A program made the translations under genes and the position numbers. A model generated the notes under the pieces. That model was given only the letters and a program-made list of their open reading frames with translations. It did no database searches and had not been told where the DNA came from. DNA of 38,472 bases. It comes from Bacteroidota bacterium (lineage in GTDB: Bacteria > Bacteroidota > Bacteroidia > B-17B0 > Aurantibacillaceae). Where the stretch lies: NCBI GenBank assembly GCA_021323535.1, contig JAJONO010000045.1, forward strand, positions 1 through 38,472, in the 5' to 3' direction. This document shows, piece by piece, positions 7,433 through 14,538 of the stretch; position 1 is the first letter of the stretch, and every line of letters begins with the position of its first letter.

Positions 7433-8644
7433 TTGAAGAAAAAGATCTCGATAGTAGGAGGGGGTTCCTGCGCTTTGATTCTTGGCTGTGAACTCGATAC
7501 TCAAAAATACGATGTCACTATTTACGAAGGGAACTCTGCTCTTGCACGAAAATTTTTAGTTGCAGGAGATGGAGGTTTAAATCTTACTCATTCCGAAAGC
7601 GAGCAAAAATTTATTCTACGTTATACGCCACATGAATTCCTGGAAAAGGCGTTCCGTAATTTTACCAATAAGGATTTTACCAAATGGATCAATTCCATTG
7701 GCATTGAAACCTATGTTGGTACCAGTGGAAGGGTGTTTCCGAAAAAAGGAATTAAGCCCGCCACAGTTTTAAAAGCGATTATCAAAAAGATTGAAGCAAA
7801 TAATGTTTCTGTTCTATATCAACAGGAATGGAAAGGTTTTTCGGGAGATAAATTAATATTTAAAAATTCCGGCAAAACATACGAAGTAAAAAGCGACATT
7901 GTTATTTTTTGCCTTGGTGGCGCCAGCTGGCCGGTAACAGGTTCAAAGGGAGATTGGCTGAACTATTTTTCTTCGAAAGGAATTTCAGCGAAGAATTTTG
8001 AAGCGAGTAATTGTTCATTCACTATTTCATGGCCGGAAGATTTCATTAAAAAATCAGAAGGGAAAGTTCTTAAGAATGTATCTATTTCCTGCAATGGAAA
8101 AACCAACCTGGGTGAAGTGGTAATTACAAAAAACGGAATAGAAGGGAGCGGCATTTATCCTTTAAGTCCGCAAATACGAAAGCAGCTTTCAGAAAAAAAC
8201 AAGGCAGAGATTTATATTGATCTGAAACCGCAGATTGCTCAGGAAAAGCTCCTCCAAAAATTGAGTTCTGTTGGTGAAAAAAAGAATTTCAGCGAGAGCC
8301 TAAAGACAGAACTCAATATTGATAATACAGTTTTACAATTACTAAAATCGCACACTACAAAAGAAGGTTTTCTTAATATCAATTCGCTGACAAAATGCAT
8401 CAAAGAATTTTATCTTACAATTACAGGAACGGGTCTGGTTGAAGATGCTATATCAACTGTTGGGGGAATTTCTCTTGAAGAAATCACTTCTCATTTCGAA
8501 TTAAAAAAACTACCATCACATTACGTTATTGGAGAAATGCTCGACTACGATGCTCCAACAGGAGGATATTTATTACAATCGTGTTTCAGTATGTCTAAAT
8601 ATTTAGTTGATATCCTTAAGGAGGGTTCTCGCAGAGAGCGCTAA
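7433..8644 (+). CDS. NAD(P)/FAD-dependent oxidoreductase, HI0933/TIGR03862-like
   Basis: A 403-residue flavoprotein of the HI0933 (YhiN) superfamily. The dinucleotide-binding motif is at the very N-terminus (ISIVGGGSCALILG, residues 5-18), followed by YEGNSALARKF and the family hallmark GDGGLNLTHSE (about 46-56). A C-terminal FAD-contact segment reads YDAPTGGYLLQSCFS. The substrate is unknown for the family. The start is TTG at 7433, adjacent to the preceding TAA; the motif position rules out a much later start. The final residues, GSRRER, are encoded by the left end of a dispersed palindrome (8625-8725), so the natural C-terminus was probably replaced or extended by that element. Confidence 0.82.
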   Translation: MKKKISIVGGGSCALILGCELDTQKYDVTIYEGNSALARKFLVAGDGGLNLTHSESEQKFILRYTPHEFLEKAFRNFTNKDFTKWINSIGIETYVGTSGRVFPKKGIKPATVLKAIIKKIEANNVSVLYQQEWKGFSGDKLIFKNSGKTYEVKSDIVIFCLGGASWPVTGSKGDWLNYFSSKGISAKNFEASNCSFTISWPEDFIKKSEGKVLKNVSISCNGKTNLGEVVITKNGIEGSGIYPLSPQIRKQLSEKNKAEIYIDLKPQIAQEKLLQKLSSVGEKKNFSESLKTELNIDNTVLQLLKSHTTKEGFLNINSLTKCIKEFYLTITGTGLVEDAISTVGGISLEEITSHFELKKLPSHYVIGEMLDYDAPTGGYLLQSCFSMSKYLVDILKEGSRRER

Positions 8645-8725
8645 GAAAGCTGAGTCTGCAAAGAATAAAACCAATAGCGGATTTAACTCTGCGATTTCTG
8701 CTTTCTCTGCATCCTCTGCGAGAAC
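8625..8725. repeat. Dispersed palindromic repeat, TTCTCGCAGA family, copy 2
   Basis: Perfect 12-bp terminal inverted repeats GTTCTCGCAGAG (8625-8636) and CTCTGCGAGAAC (8714-8725), with imperfect internal complementarity. It shares its ends with the element at 1374-1546. Its first 20 bases are coding: they supply the last codons and the stop of the FAD oxidoreductase gene. Confidence 0.7.
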
Positions 8726-8809
8726 GACATTTGTTAAAAACAAAATTTTCACCTAAAAAAGCTATTCACATGCGTTTATAACTTTTCGCCCATGTTGTTT
8801 CAATTGCTT

Positions 8810-8817
8810 TATATTTG
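8810..8817 (+). promoter_or_regulatory. -7 box for the enoyl-CoA hydratase gene
   Basis: TATATTTG matches TAnnTTTG exactly. It lies 23 bases before the ATG at 8841 and is followed by an A-rich leader (AATTAAAAATAAAAC), the usual Bacteroidota arrangement in place of a Shine-Dalgarno site. Confidence 0.6.
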
Positions 8818-8840
8818 CCTCAAATAATTAAAAATAAAAC

Positions 8841-9629
8841 ATGGTGGCAACAAGTGAGTATATCTTAAGCGAAGTAAAGAATGGTGTATTGATAATTACT
8901 ATCAACAGACCCGATAAATTAAATTCGCTCAATAAACAAACCATTGAAGAGCTTCACGAAACATTGGTTGAAGCAGAGAACGTAAACGATATCCGTGCCA
9001 TTATTCTTACAGGTGCAGGACAAAAAGCATTCGTTGCAGGCGCCGACATTGCCGAATTTGCAAACTACTCGGTTGAACAGGGAAAACAATTAAGTTCGAT
9101 CGGTCATTTTAAAATATTCAATTTCATTGAAAACTATAGCAAACCAATTATTGCTGCGGTAAACGGTTTTGCATTGGGTGGAGGACTTGAATTAGCTATG
9201 GCTTGTCATATTCGTGTAGTAAGTGATAATGCTAAAATGGGACTTCCGGAAGTGAGCCTTGGTGTAATTCCTGGTTATGGCGGAACTCAGCGTTTAGCTC
9301 AATTGGTAGGAAAAGGAAAGGCTTTTGAAATGATCGTAACAGCAGATATGATCAACGCGCAGGATGCTTATAAATGGGGATTAGCGAATTATGTGACTAC
9401 CCAGGAAGAACTGCTCAATAAATGTTTCGACATTACAAGTAAAATCGCAACGAAGAGCCCGACTGCAATTAAAACTGCAATTAAAGTAATTAACGCCGGT
9501 TATAACAACTCAGTAAACGGTTTCGAAGTAGAGATTGAAGAATTCGGTAAATCATTCGGAACAGGCGATTTCAAGGAAGGCGTTGGCGCCTTTATGGATA
9601 AACGCAAAGCAAATTTTAAGGGAGAGTAA
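8841..9629 (+). CDS. Enoyl-CoA hydratase (crotonase family)
   Basis: Hydrates 2-enoyl-CoA to 3-hydroxyacyl-CoA in fatty-acid or short-chain acyl-CoA breakdown. The 262-residue chain has the crotonase features: the CoA-binding and oxyanion segment AFVAGADIAEF (63-73), GFALGGGLELAMAC with catalytic Glu E117, and LPEVSLGVIPGYGGTQRL with the second catalytic Glu E137. With both glutamates present it should be a true hydratase rather than an isomerase or dehydratase paralogue. It stands alone behind its own promoter, without thiolase or dehydrogenase neighbours. Confidence 0.92.
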   Translation: MVATSEYILSEVKNGVLIITINRPDKLNSLNKQTIEELHETLVEAENVNDIRAIILTGAGQKAFVAGADIAEFANYSVEQGKQLSSIGHFKIFNFIENYSKPIIAAVNGFALGGGLELAMACHIRVVSDNAKMGLPEVSLGVIPGYGGTQRLAQLVGKGKAFEMIVTADMINAQDAYKWGLANYVTTQEELLNKCFDITSKIATKSPTAIKTAIKVINAGYNNSVNGFEVEIEEFGKSFGTGDFKEGVGAFMDKRKANFKGE

Positions 9630-9646
9630 TCATTCTCGTAAAATGC

Positions 9647-9728
9647 AAAATGTCATCCTGACGAAGGAAGGATCTGTTCTTTTATCATCTCAAAAGCCCA
9701 GATCCCTCGTGCCTCGGGATGACATTTT
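9647..9728. repeat. Dispersed palindrome, AATGTCATCC family
   Basis: Arms of 30 bases (9647-9676 and 9699-9728) are complementary at 25 positions, with a 22-base loop. The outer 12 bases, AAAATGTCATCC and GGATGACATTTT, are perfect, as is the inner GATCTG / CAGATC. It fills the gap between the hydratase stop and the promoter of the next gene. Confidence 0.75.
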
Positions 9729-9764
9729 CTATTTTTACAAGTGTGCCTGCGTTCAAAAAATCAC

Positions 9765-9772
9765 TACCTTTA
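9765..9772 (+). promoter_or_regulatory. Candidate -7 box for the small membrane protein
   Basis: TACCTTTA is one base from TAnnTTTG. It ends only 8 bases before the proposed TTG start at 9781, so the message would have almost no leader. Confidence 0.3.
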
Positions 9773-9780
9773 TCCCCGAA

Positions 9781-10047
9781 TTGAAAGCCTCAACCAAATA
9801 CTTAGCGGTTTTTATCATTGTAATTTTCGTGCTGTTTCCGGTCGATGTGGAAGCGCAATGCGCCATGTGTAAAGCGGCTGCTGAAACGTCAATGAAAAAC
9901 AATCCTAAATCTATGGCGCGCAGTTTGAATAGTGGAATTTTGTATCTAATGGCTGTTCCTTACCTGATGTTATGTTTTATTTTCAGGAAACAAATCGTCA
10001 GTATCTACAGGAAAATTTTCAGAAAGACTTCGGGGGAAACTCAATAG
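9781..10047 (+). CDS. Small exported/membrane protein with a CxxC motif
   Basis: An 88-residue protein with an N-terminal hydrophobic signal (about residues 8-24, ending DVEAQ), then CAMCKAAAETS, then a second hydrophobic segment (about 48-65, GILYLMAVPYLMLCFIF) and a basic tail. The CxxC directly after the likely cleavage point, the LNSGILYLMAVPYL segment and the total size fit a small Bacteroidota membrane protein type I have seen without an assigned function. The reading frame extends upstream to 9535 through a palindromic repeat and the hydratase gene; I take TTG at 9781 as the start because the signal peptide begins there. The CxxC could bind metal or be redox active, but that is conjecture. 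Confidence 0.65.
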   Translation: MKASTKYLAVFIIVIFVLFPVDVEAQCAMCKAAAETSMKNNPKSMARSLNSGILYLMAVPYLMLCFIFRKQIVSIYRKIFRKTSGETQ

Positions 10048-10136
10048 AGGATGTATGATTAATGATAAAGGATTAAATCCAATGGTCTTATGTCATTCGT
10101 CATTTATCTTTCCAAAAATCTTCGTAACCCGTGTAA

Positions 10137-10439
10137 TTAGGATTGCTGATCAATCACCTTCGGAACTTTAAAGTAATCGCTGTCTTTTTTAGGAGCATTT
10201 TTCAGAGCCTCTTTCTGGGTAACGGTCACTTCAGGAGTATCTTCACGCATAATATTTTTTTCATTGGTCATGTAGATCAATGGTTCCATATTATCGGTGT
10301 TTAATTCATTGAGTTTATCCACGAAACCAAGCATCCTATTAATGTCGTTCAGGATCTCTGTTTTGGCTTCATCTTTGAATTCAAGTCGCGCCAGGTGCGC
10401 AATTTCATCAACCGTTTTAATATCAATTTTGTTTGCCAT
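10137..10439 (-). CDS. gatC: Asp-tRNA(Asn)/Glu-tRNA(Gln) amidotransferase subunit C
   Basis: The small subunit of GatCAB, which converts mischarged Glu-tRNA(Gln) or Asp-tRNA(Asn) to the amide. The 100-residue chain has the expected N-terminal helices (VDEIAHLARLEF, NDINRMLGFVDKLNELNTD), the MEPLIYM segment and the REDTPEVTVTQKEALKNAP tail ending in DYFKVPKVI. Length is typical. gatA and gatB are not in the window. The ATG at 10439 lies inside the end of plsC (17-base overlap), so the two are translationally linked. Converges with the small membrane protein gene. Confidence 0.93.
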   Translation of the reverse strand: MANKIDIKTVDEIAHLARLEFKDEAKTEILNDINRMLGFVDKLNELNTDNMEPLIYMTNEKNIMREDTPEVTVTQKEALKNAPKKDSDYFKVPKVIDQQS

Positions 10440-11175
10440 GATATTTCTCTAATTCTGCTTGTGTAAAGTTAAACACTTTCTCTTTAATTTCATTGATATT
10501 TTCTTCGGTAAGACCTTTTGTTTCAATCACGTCTCCCACAATAATTTTTGGTATGCCAGGACTACCATTGCTTTTAAAGAAGCCCCCGTTTTGCAGGAAT
10601 TTCCAGTTATTGAGATTTACCGCTGCAACAATAGGTACCTGCTTTTCAATAGCGAGCTTGAAAGCGCCATTTTTAAAGGGTCTAAGCTTACCTTCCGAAG
10701 AAATGGTGCCTTCGGGGTAGATAACTACACTAAGTCCTTCATCGAGCTTTTTACCAGCATCTACAAATGCCTTATGAGAACCGGTCATGCTTTTACGGTT
10801 CACCGGAATATCAAGGTACACGAAAAAATATTTGAATAGAGGAACTTTGAGGAGTTCAGCCTTGGCCATGTAAACTGCGGTATGGTCAATGAACAATGGA
10901 CTTAACACAATGTCGAGATAGGACGTGTGATTGCAAACAATAATGCACGGGCTGGGTAATTTATATTTCTTCGATTTGTATTTTATGGAAGGATACAGGA
11001 ACGAAAAGAAAAGAATAATACGTGCCCAGAAACGTTTGAGTTTAAAAGCAAGGTTCGCATTACGCGTTCTGAAACAATAAAAGAAAAACGGGAACAATAA
11101 GAGAAAAGGAATGACAAACCAAAAGGCGAACCACAATTTCCAGATGGGGGAGAGTATGTAACGAAAGATGTTCAA
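10423..11175 (-). CDS. plsC: 1-acyl-sn-glycerol-3-phosphate acyltransferase (PlsC family)
   Basis: Transfers an acyl chain to the sn-2 position of lysophosphatidic acid at the inner membrane face. Two hydrophobic segments (about residues 14-34 and 50-62) anchor the N-terminus. The catalytic NHTSYLD (N82, H83, D88) and the substrate-binding YPEGT (153-157) are present, with RPFKNGAFKLA following. At 250 residues it is a normal family member. The only start near the N-terminus is TTG at 11175. The word TAACTTTG (TAnnTTTG-like) overlaps that codon, so either that box is fortuitous or translation starts at a later TTG (residue 14). Confidence 0.85.
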   Translation of the reverse strand: MNIFRYILSPIWKLWFAFWFVIPFLLLFPFFFYCFRTRNANLAFKLKRFWARIILFFSFLYPSIKYKSKKYKLPSPCIIVCNHTSYLDIVLSPLFIDHTAVYMAKAELLKVPLFKYFFVYLDIPVNRKSMTGSHKAFVDAGKKLDEGLSVVIYPEGTISSEGKLRPFKNGAFKLAIEKQVPIVAAVNLNNWKFLQNGGFFKSNGSPGIPKIIVGDVIETKGLTEENINEIKEKVFNFTQAELEKYHGKQN

Positions 11176-11346
11176 AGTTAATCTGCCGTAAAATTACGCA
11201 ATAAGCGGCAGATTCAGGGAATTAAGATCTTTTCAGAAAGAAAAATTTCAGCGGATTTTACTGAAATAAAAGTTAAATGTGCGGGAATAGTAATTTCTGA
11301 AACTAATTTAAAAATCACTTGCAAAAAACGCAGTTGAACCGGAAAA

Positions 11347-13542
11347 CTATTTCAGTTTTGTGATAATGAATTCTGTTCTCCTGTTTTTAGAATGCTCATC
11401 TTCGCTACAGGTTGGTTTGACTTTACCTTCGCACATGCACCCATTCAGAAGTTTGGCCTCGCCGTATCCTTTACCAACGATCCTGGTTTTCTCAATTCCT
11501 TTTTTTACAATATATGCGGCACTGGCTTTAGCGCGTTTATCAGAAAGTGTTGTGTTTGCTTTGGCCACACCACGACAATCGGTATGGGCGCCGAGCTCAA
11601 TGTACATATTAGGATATTCTTTCATAACAGCCACCACCTTGTCAAGCTCAACGGAAGCGTCTTTACGGATCGCGAATTTTCCAAGGTCAAAATAGATGGG
11701 TTTGATTTCGATCATTTTTGCAAGGTCCATACCCACTTCCACTTTACCAAGTTTCATATCCAGGCTTTCGTTAATACTGATGTCGCCCGGCTTTTTAATA
11801 TCGTAAATGAAGGTGAGTGTTTTGGTCAGGTATTTTTCTTTTTCAAGTGTAATAGCGTAACTGATCTTATCACCCACTTTTTTTCCTTTCAATGATTTTC
11901 TGTAATCGCCTGCAACAGCTGTTGTGTAAGTGTCGAATGCTTCGTTGCCTGGCAATTCTTTCAACGTCATTTTAACGCCTTCGAGAGGGGCGTTCGATTT
12001 AGCGTCGGTTATCAGCGCGATCAACGCCAATTTAGGATCTTTCTCTAACAATAACGTTTTGGTAAAAGTATCATCGGGAGAAGATTTTGTAGAGACGCTG
12101 TCTTCGAGTTTAAAATAATCTTCTTTTTCCACTCCTAAAGTATAACTGAGATCTTCTTCGATCACAGTTTGAATTTCTCCTTTATCATTGGTGGTCATAA
12201 ATTCGCTGCCAACTTTTACAACAGTGTTTGCAATGATCTCATTCGTTCCTTTATCTTTTAAAGCAATGATAATTTCTTTTCCTCGTTTTACTTCTCTTAA
12301 GATCTGGAAATTATAAATGTCATCATCCATTCCGCCTTTTTTACGATTAGAGCTCAGATATCCGGTTTTATTATCATCTCCAAGGAAAACACCAAAATCA
12401 TCATCTTTACTATTCACGGGTTCGCCCATATTGTAAATTCTTCCCGCCTTGCCTTCTTTTATTTTTGTTTCATAAATATCCAGTCCGCCAATTCCATCGT
12501 GTCCGTTCGAAGAAAAATACAACAGATCATTTGAGGCAATGAAAGGAAACACTTCGTTGCCAGCCGTGTTTACTTTATCTCCTAAATTCTCAGGTGTTCC
12601 CCACGATCCGTCTGTGTTTTTGACGCACTTATAAATATCCATTCCGCCTTTTCCTCCATCCATATCCGATGCAAAATATAATGTTTTACCATCGGCAGAA
12701 ATACTTGGATGCGCGAAGTTATAATCGTTTTTATTGAAAGGAAGTTCCGAAACTCTTTCAAAGCCATTTCTGTTCATGGTAGCTTCAAAAATTTTGAGTT
12801 TAAAAGTTCCTTCTTTGCTCATTGCTTTTTTGCTATAATTATTTCTTGTGAAATACATTACCTGGAAATCCTTCGTAAAACAAACCGGACCATCATTGTA
12901 CTTTGAGTTAAGATCATCCATGAATACTTTTACCGGAAGATCGATCCCGCTTGTTTTTTCAGTAGTGTAAAGATTAAGATAACTGTCGCCTGTCCAGCCA
13001 TGTTTAACATTGATCCACTTTGTAGTGTTTCTTGACGAGGCAAATACAATGGTATTATTAAAATTCACAGCACAAAAATCGTTCTGGTCCGAATTGAACG
13101 AAGCAAGATTTACAGAGTACGCGTCCATATTTTTCACGTATTGTTTAGCTTTCTCCAAAGACGAAGCCAGTTCTTTTCCTCTTGCGTCGCCCGAATACTG
13201 GTCAAAATATGTTTTTGCTTCTGTATTGTTACCACTCTCCATTAATGCTTGTCCATAATATAATTTATGAACCGGTTCTGCATGTCCGTACTTGATCAGA
13301 TAGCCATAACATTTTAATTGCCCCGAAGTATTATTTGTTAATCTGTAGCAGTCGCCAAGATTAGAAAGAATCAGTTTATTACTGCTGTCCACTTTATAGG
13401 CTTTTTCGTAATAAGGAATAGCTTCGGCGTAAGCCTGCGACCCATAATATTTATTCGCTTTTTTTAATGCTCCGGCCTGCGCCACTGCAAAAACAACAGC
13501 GATGGAAGCAAGAAAAGCGAGAGTATATTTTTTACTTTGCAT
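11347..13542 (-). CDS. PorE-like OmpA-family protein (TPR, PD40 propeller, CRD, OmpA)
   Basis: A 731-residue exported protein with signal peptide (residues 1-23, ending AQA), TPR-like helices (about 25-135), PD40/WD40-like propeller blades (about 150-420, with repeated ISADGKTLYFASDMDGGKGGMDIY-type blades), carboxypeptidase-regulatory-like beta domains (about 430-600) and a C-terminal OmpA peptidoglycan-binding domain (about 610-731: PIYFDLGKFAIR, GAHTDCRG, LSDKRAKASAAYIV). This order matches PorE, which links the T9SS to peptidoglycan in Porphyromonas. It is the last gene of a three-gene minus-strand operon, 18 bases after the PorP/SprF gene. It could serve this one adhesin, or be a general T9SS component. 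Confidence 0.85.
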   Translation of the reverse strand: MQSKKYTLAFLASIAVVFAVAQAGALKKANKYYGSQAYAEAIPYYEKAYKVDSSNKLILSNLGDCYRLTNNTSGQLKCYGYLIKYGHAEPVHKLYYGQALMESGNNTEAKTYFDQYSGDARGKELASSLEKAKQYVKNMDAYSVNLASFNSDQNDFCAVNFNNTIVFASSRNTTKWINVKHGWTGDSYLNLYTTEKTSGIDLPVKVFMDDLNSKYNDGPVCFTKDFQVMYFTRNNYSKKAMSKEGTFKLKIFEATMNRNGFERVSELPFNKNDYNFAHPSISADGKTLYFASDMDGGKGGMDIYKCVKNTDGSWGTPENLGDKVNTAGNEVFPFIASNDLLYFSSNGHDGIGGLDIYETKIKEGKAGRIYNMGEPVNSKDDDFGVFLGDDNKTGYLSSNRKKGGMDDDIYNFQILREVKRGKEIIIALKDKGTNEIIANTVVKVGSEFMTTNDKGEIQTVIEEDLSYTLGVEKEDYFKLEDSVSTKSSPDDTFTKTLLLEKDPKLALIALITDAKSNAPLEGVKMTLKELPGNEAFDTYTTAVAGDYRKSLKGKKVGDKISYAITLEKEKYLTKTLTFIYDIKKPGDISINESLDMKLGKVEVGMDLAKMIEIKPIYFDLGKFAIRKDASVELDKVVAVMKEYPNMYIELGAHTDCRGVAKANTTLSDKRAKASAAYIVKKGIEKTRIVGKGYGEAKLLNGCMCEGKVKPTCSEDEHSKNRRTEFIITKLK

Positions 13543-13560
13543 AATATGTGTTCTTATGTT

Positions 13561-14520
13561 TTAGAAATACCTTGGTGTAACAACTTTTTTGCCTTTATAA
13601 GTAAACAGGTAATTCAGCGCAAGTTCATGTGATCCTATTGGCGAATATTTCTGAATCGGATTAAGTGTGTAATCATAAGCATAACTTACAAGGAATTGTT
13701 TGTTCACCTGCATGCCAACAATTGCCGAAACTGAAGATCCGTTGCGGTATGAGGCGCCTGCCCATATCATTTCTTTAATTAAAAAGTTAGCGTTGAGATC
13801 AAATTGTAAAGGCGCGTTCTGCACCGCTTTGATCATGGCCTGACCTTTTAATTTCAGATCTTTTGTAAGGGTAAACATGTTCCCAACTGTAAGATAATAG
13901 TGAAAATTTTCAGGTTCAATTTTTGTGCTGAGTTCAACGGCCCCATTAGTGGCGAATTTTACTTTGTCGTCGATCATACGAGGAATAGAAAGCCCAGCAT
14001 AAAACGTTGGTGTGTTAAAGAAAACTCCGGTACCGAAATTAGGGGCAATGGTGCTTGCCGAATTCGAAAACTGTGGATCGGTTGTTCCGTCGTTACTCAC
14101 TTTAAGTTCATTAAATTTGTTCAACTGATTATGCATGCCACCCATCAAACCAAAAGCAAGAGTACTCTTAGCGCTTGTTTTTAAACGGTAAGCATAGCTT
14201 GCGTAAACAAGATTATGGTTGAGAACGCCAATGCGCTCATTGAGAACACTTAAACCTAATCCCATAGTATTGTTCATTAACGGGCCATGCAACGAGAATG
14301 AAGTTGTAACGGGTCTGCCCGGAAAATTAACCCATTGCTGCCTGTGAAGTAGTGTCGCACTCATGGCTTCTTTGCTTCCTGCGTAGGCTGGATTAATAAA
14401 CATTTCATTGAACATGTATTGTGTGAACATGTAATCAAATTGTGCCTTAGCTGTATTTACTGCAATTAAAAAACAAACTGCGAATGCTATAGCTTTTACG
14501 TTTATGATGAAGTGTTTCAT
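13561..14520 (-). CDS. PorP/SprF family outer-membrane protein
   Basis: A 319-residue protein with a signal peptide ending AKAQ (about residue 27), then the family hallmark DYMFTQYMFNEMFINPAYAG, RQQWVNFPGRPVT and a series of amphipathic strands ending in an aromatic residue (TPRYF), consistent with an outer-membrane barrel. PorP/SprF proteins (PF11751) act with T9SS type B substrates; in Flavobacterium johnsoniae SprF is needed for surface delivery of the adhesin SprB. Here the gene lies 18 bases downstream of a giant protein with a type B domain, so it is most likely the dedicated carrier or anchor of that protein. Confidence 0.9.
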   Translation of the reverse strand: MKHFIINVKAIAFAVCFLIAVNTAKAQFDYMFTQYMFNEMFINPAYAGSKEAMSATLLHRQQWVNFPGRPVTTSFSLHGPLMNNTMGLGLSVLNERIGVLNHNLVYASYAYRLKTSAKSTLAFGLMGGMHNQLNKFNELKVSNDGTTDPQFSNSASTIAPNFGTGVFFNTPTFYAGLSIPRMIDDKVKFATNGAVELSTKIEPENFHYYLTVGNMFTLTKDLKLKGQAMIKAVQNAPLQFDLNANFLIKEMIWAGASYRNGSSVSAIVGMQVNKQFLVSYAYDYTLNPIQKYSPIGSHELALNYLFTYKGKKVVTPRYF

Positions 14521-14538
14521 GTCTAATCTCTTTATTTA

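Noticed and set aside
10048-10136. Imperfect AT-rich inverted words between convergent genes
   Set aside because: Complementarity is weak and low in complexity; I could not define arms with confidence.
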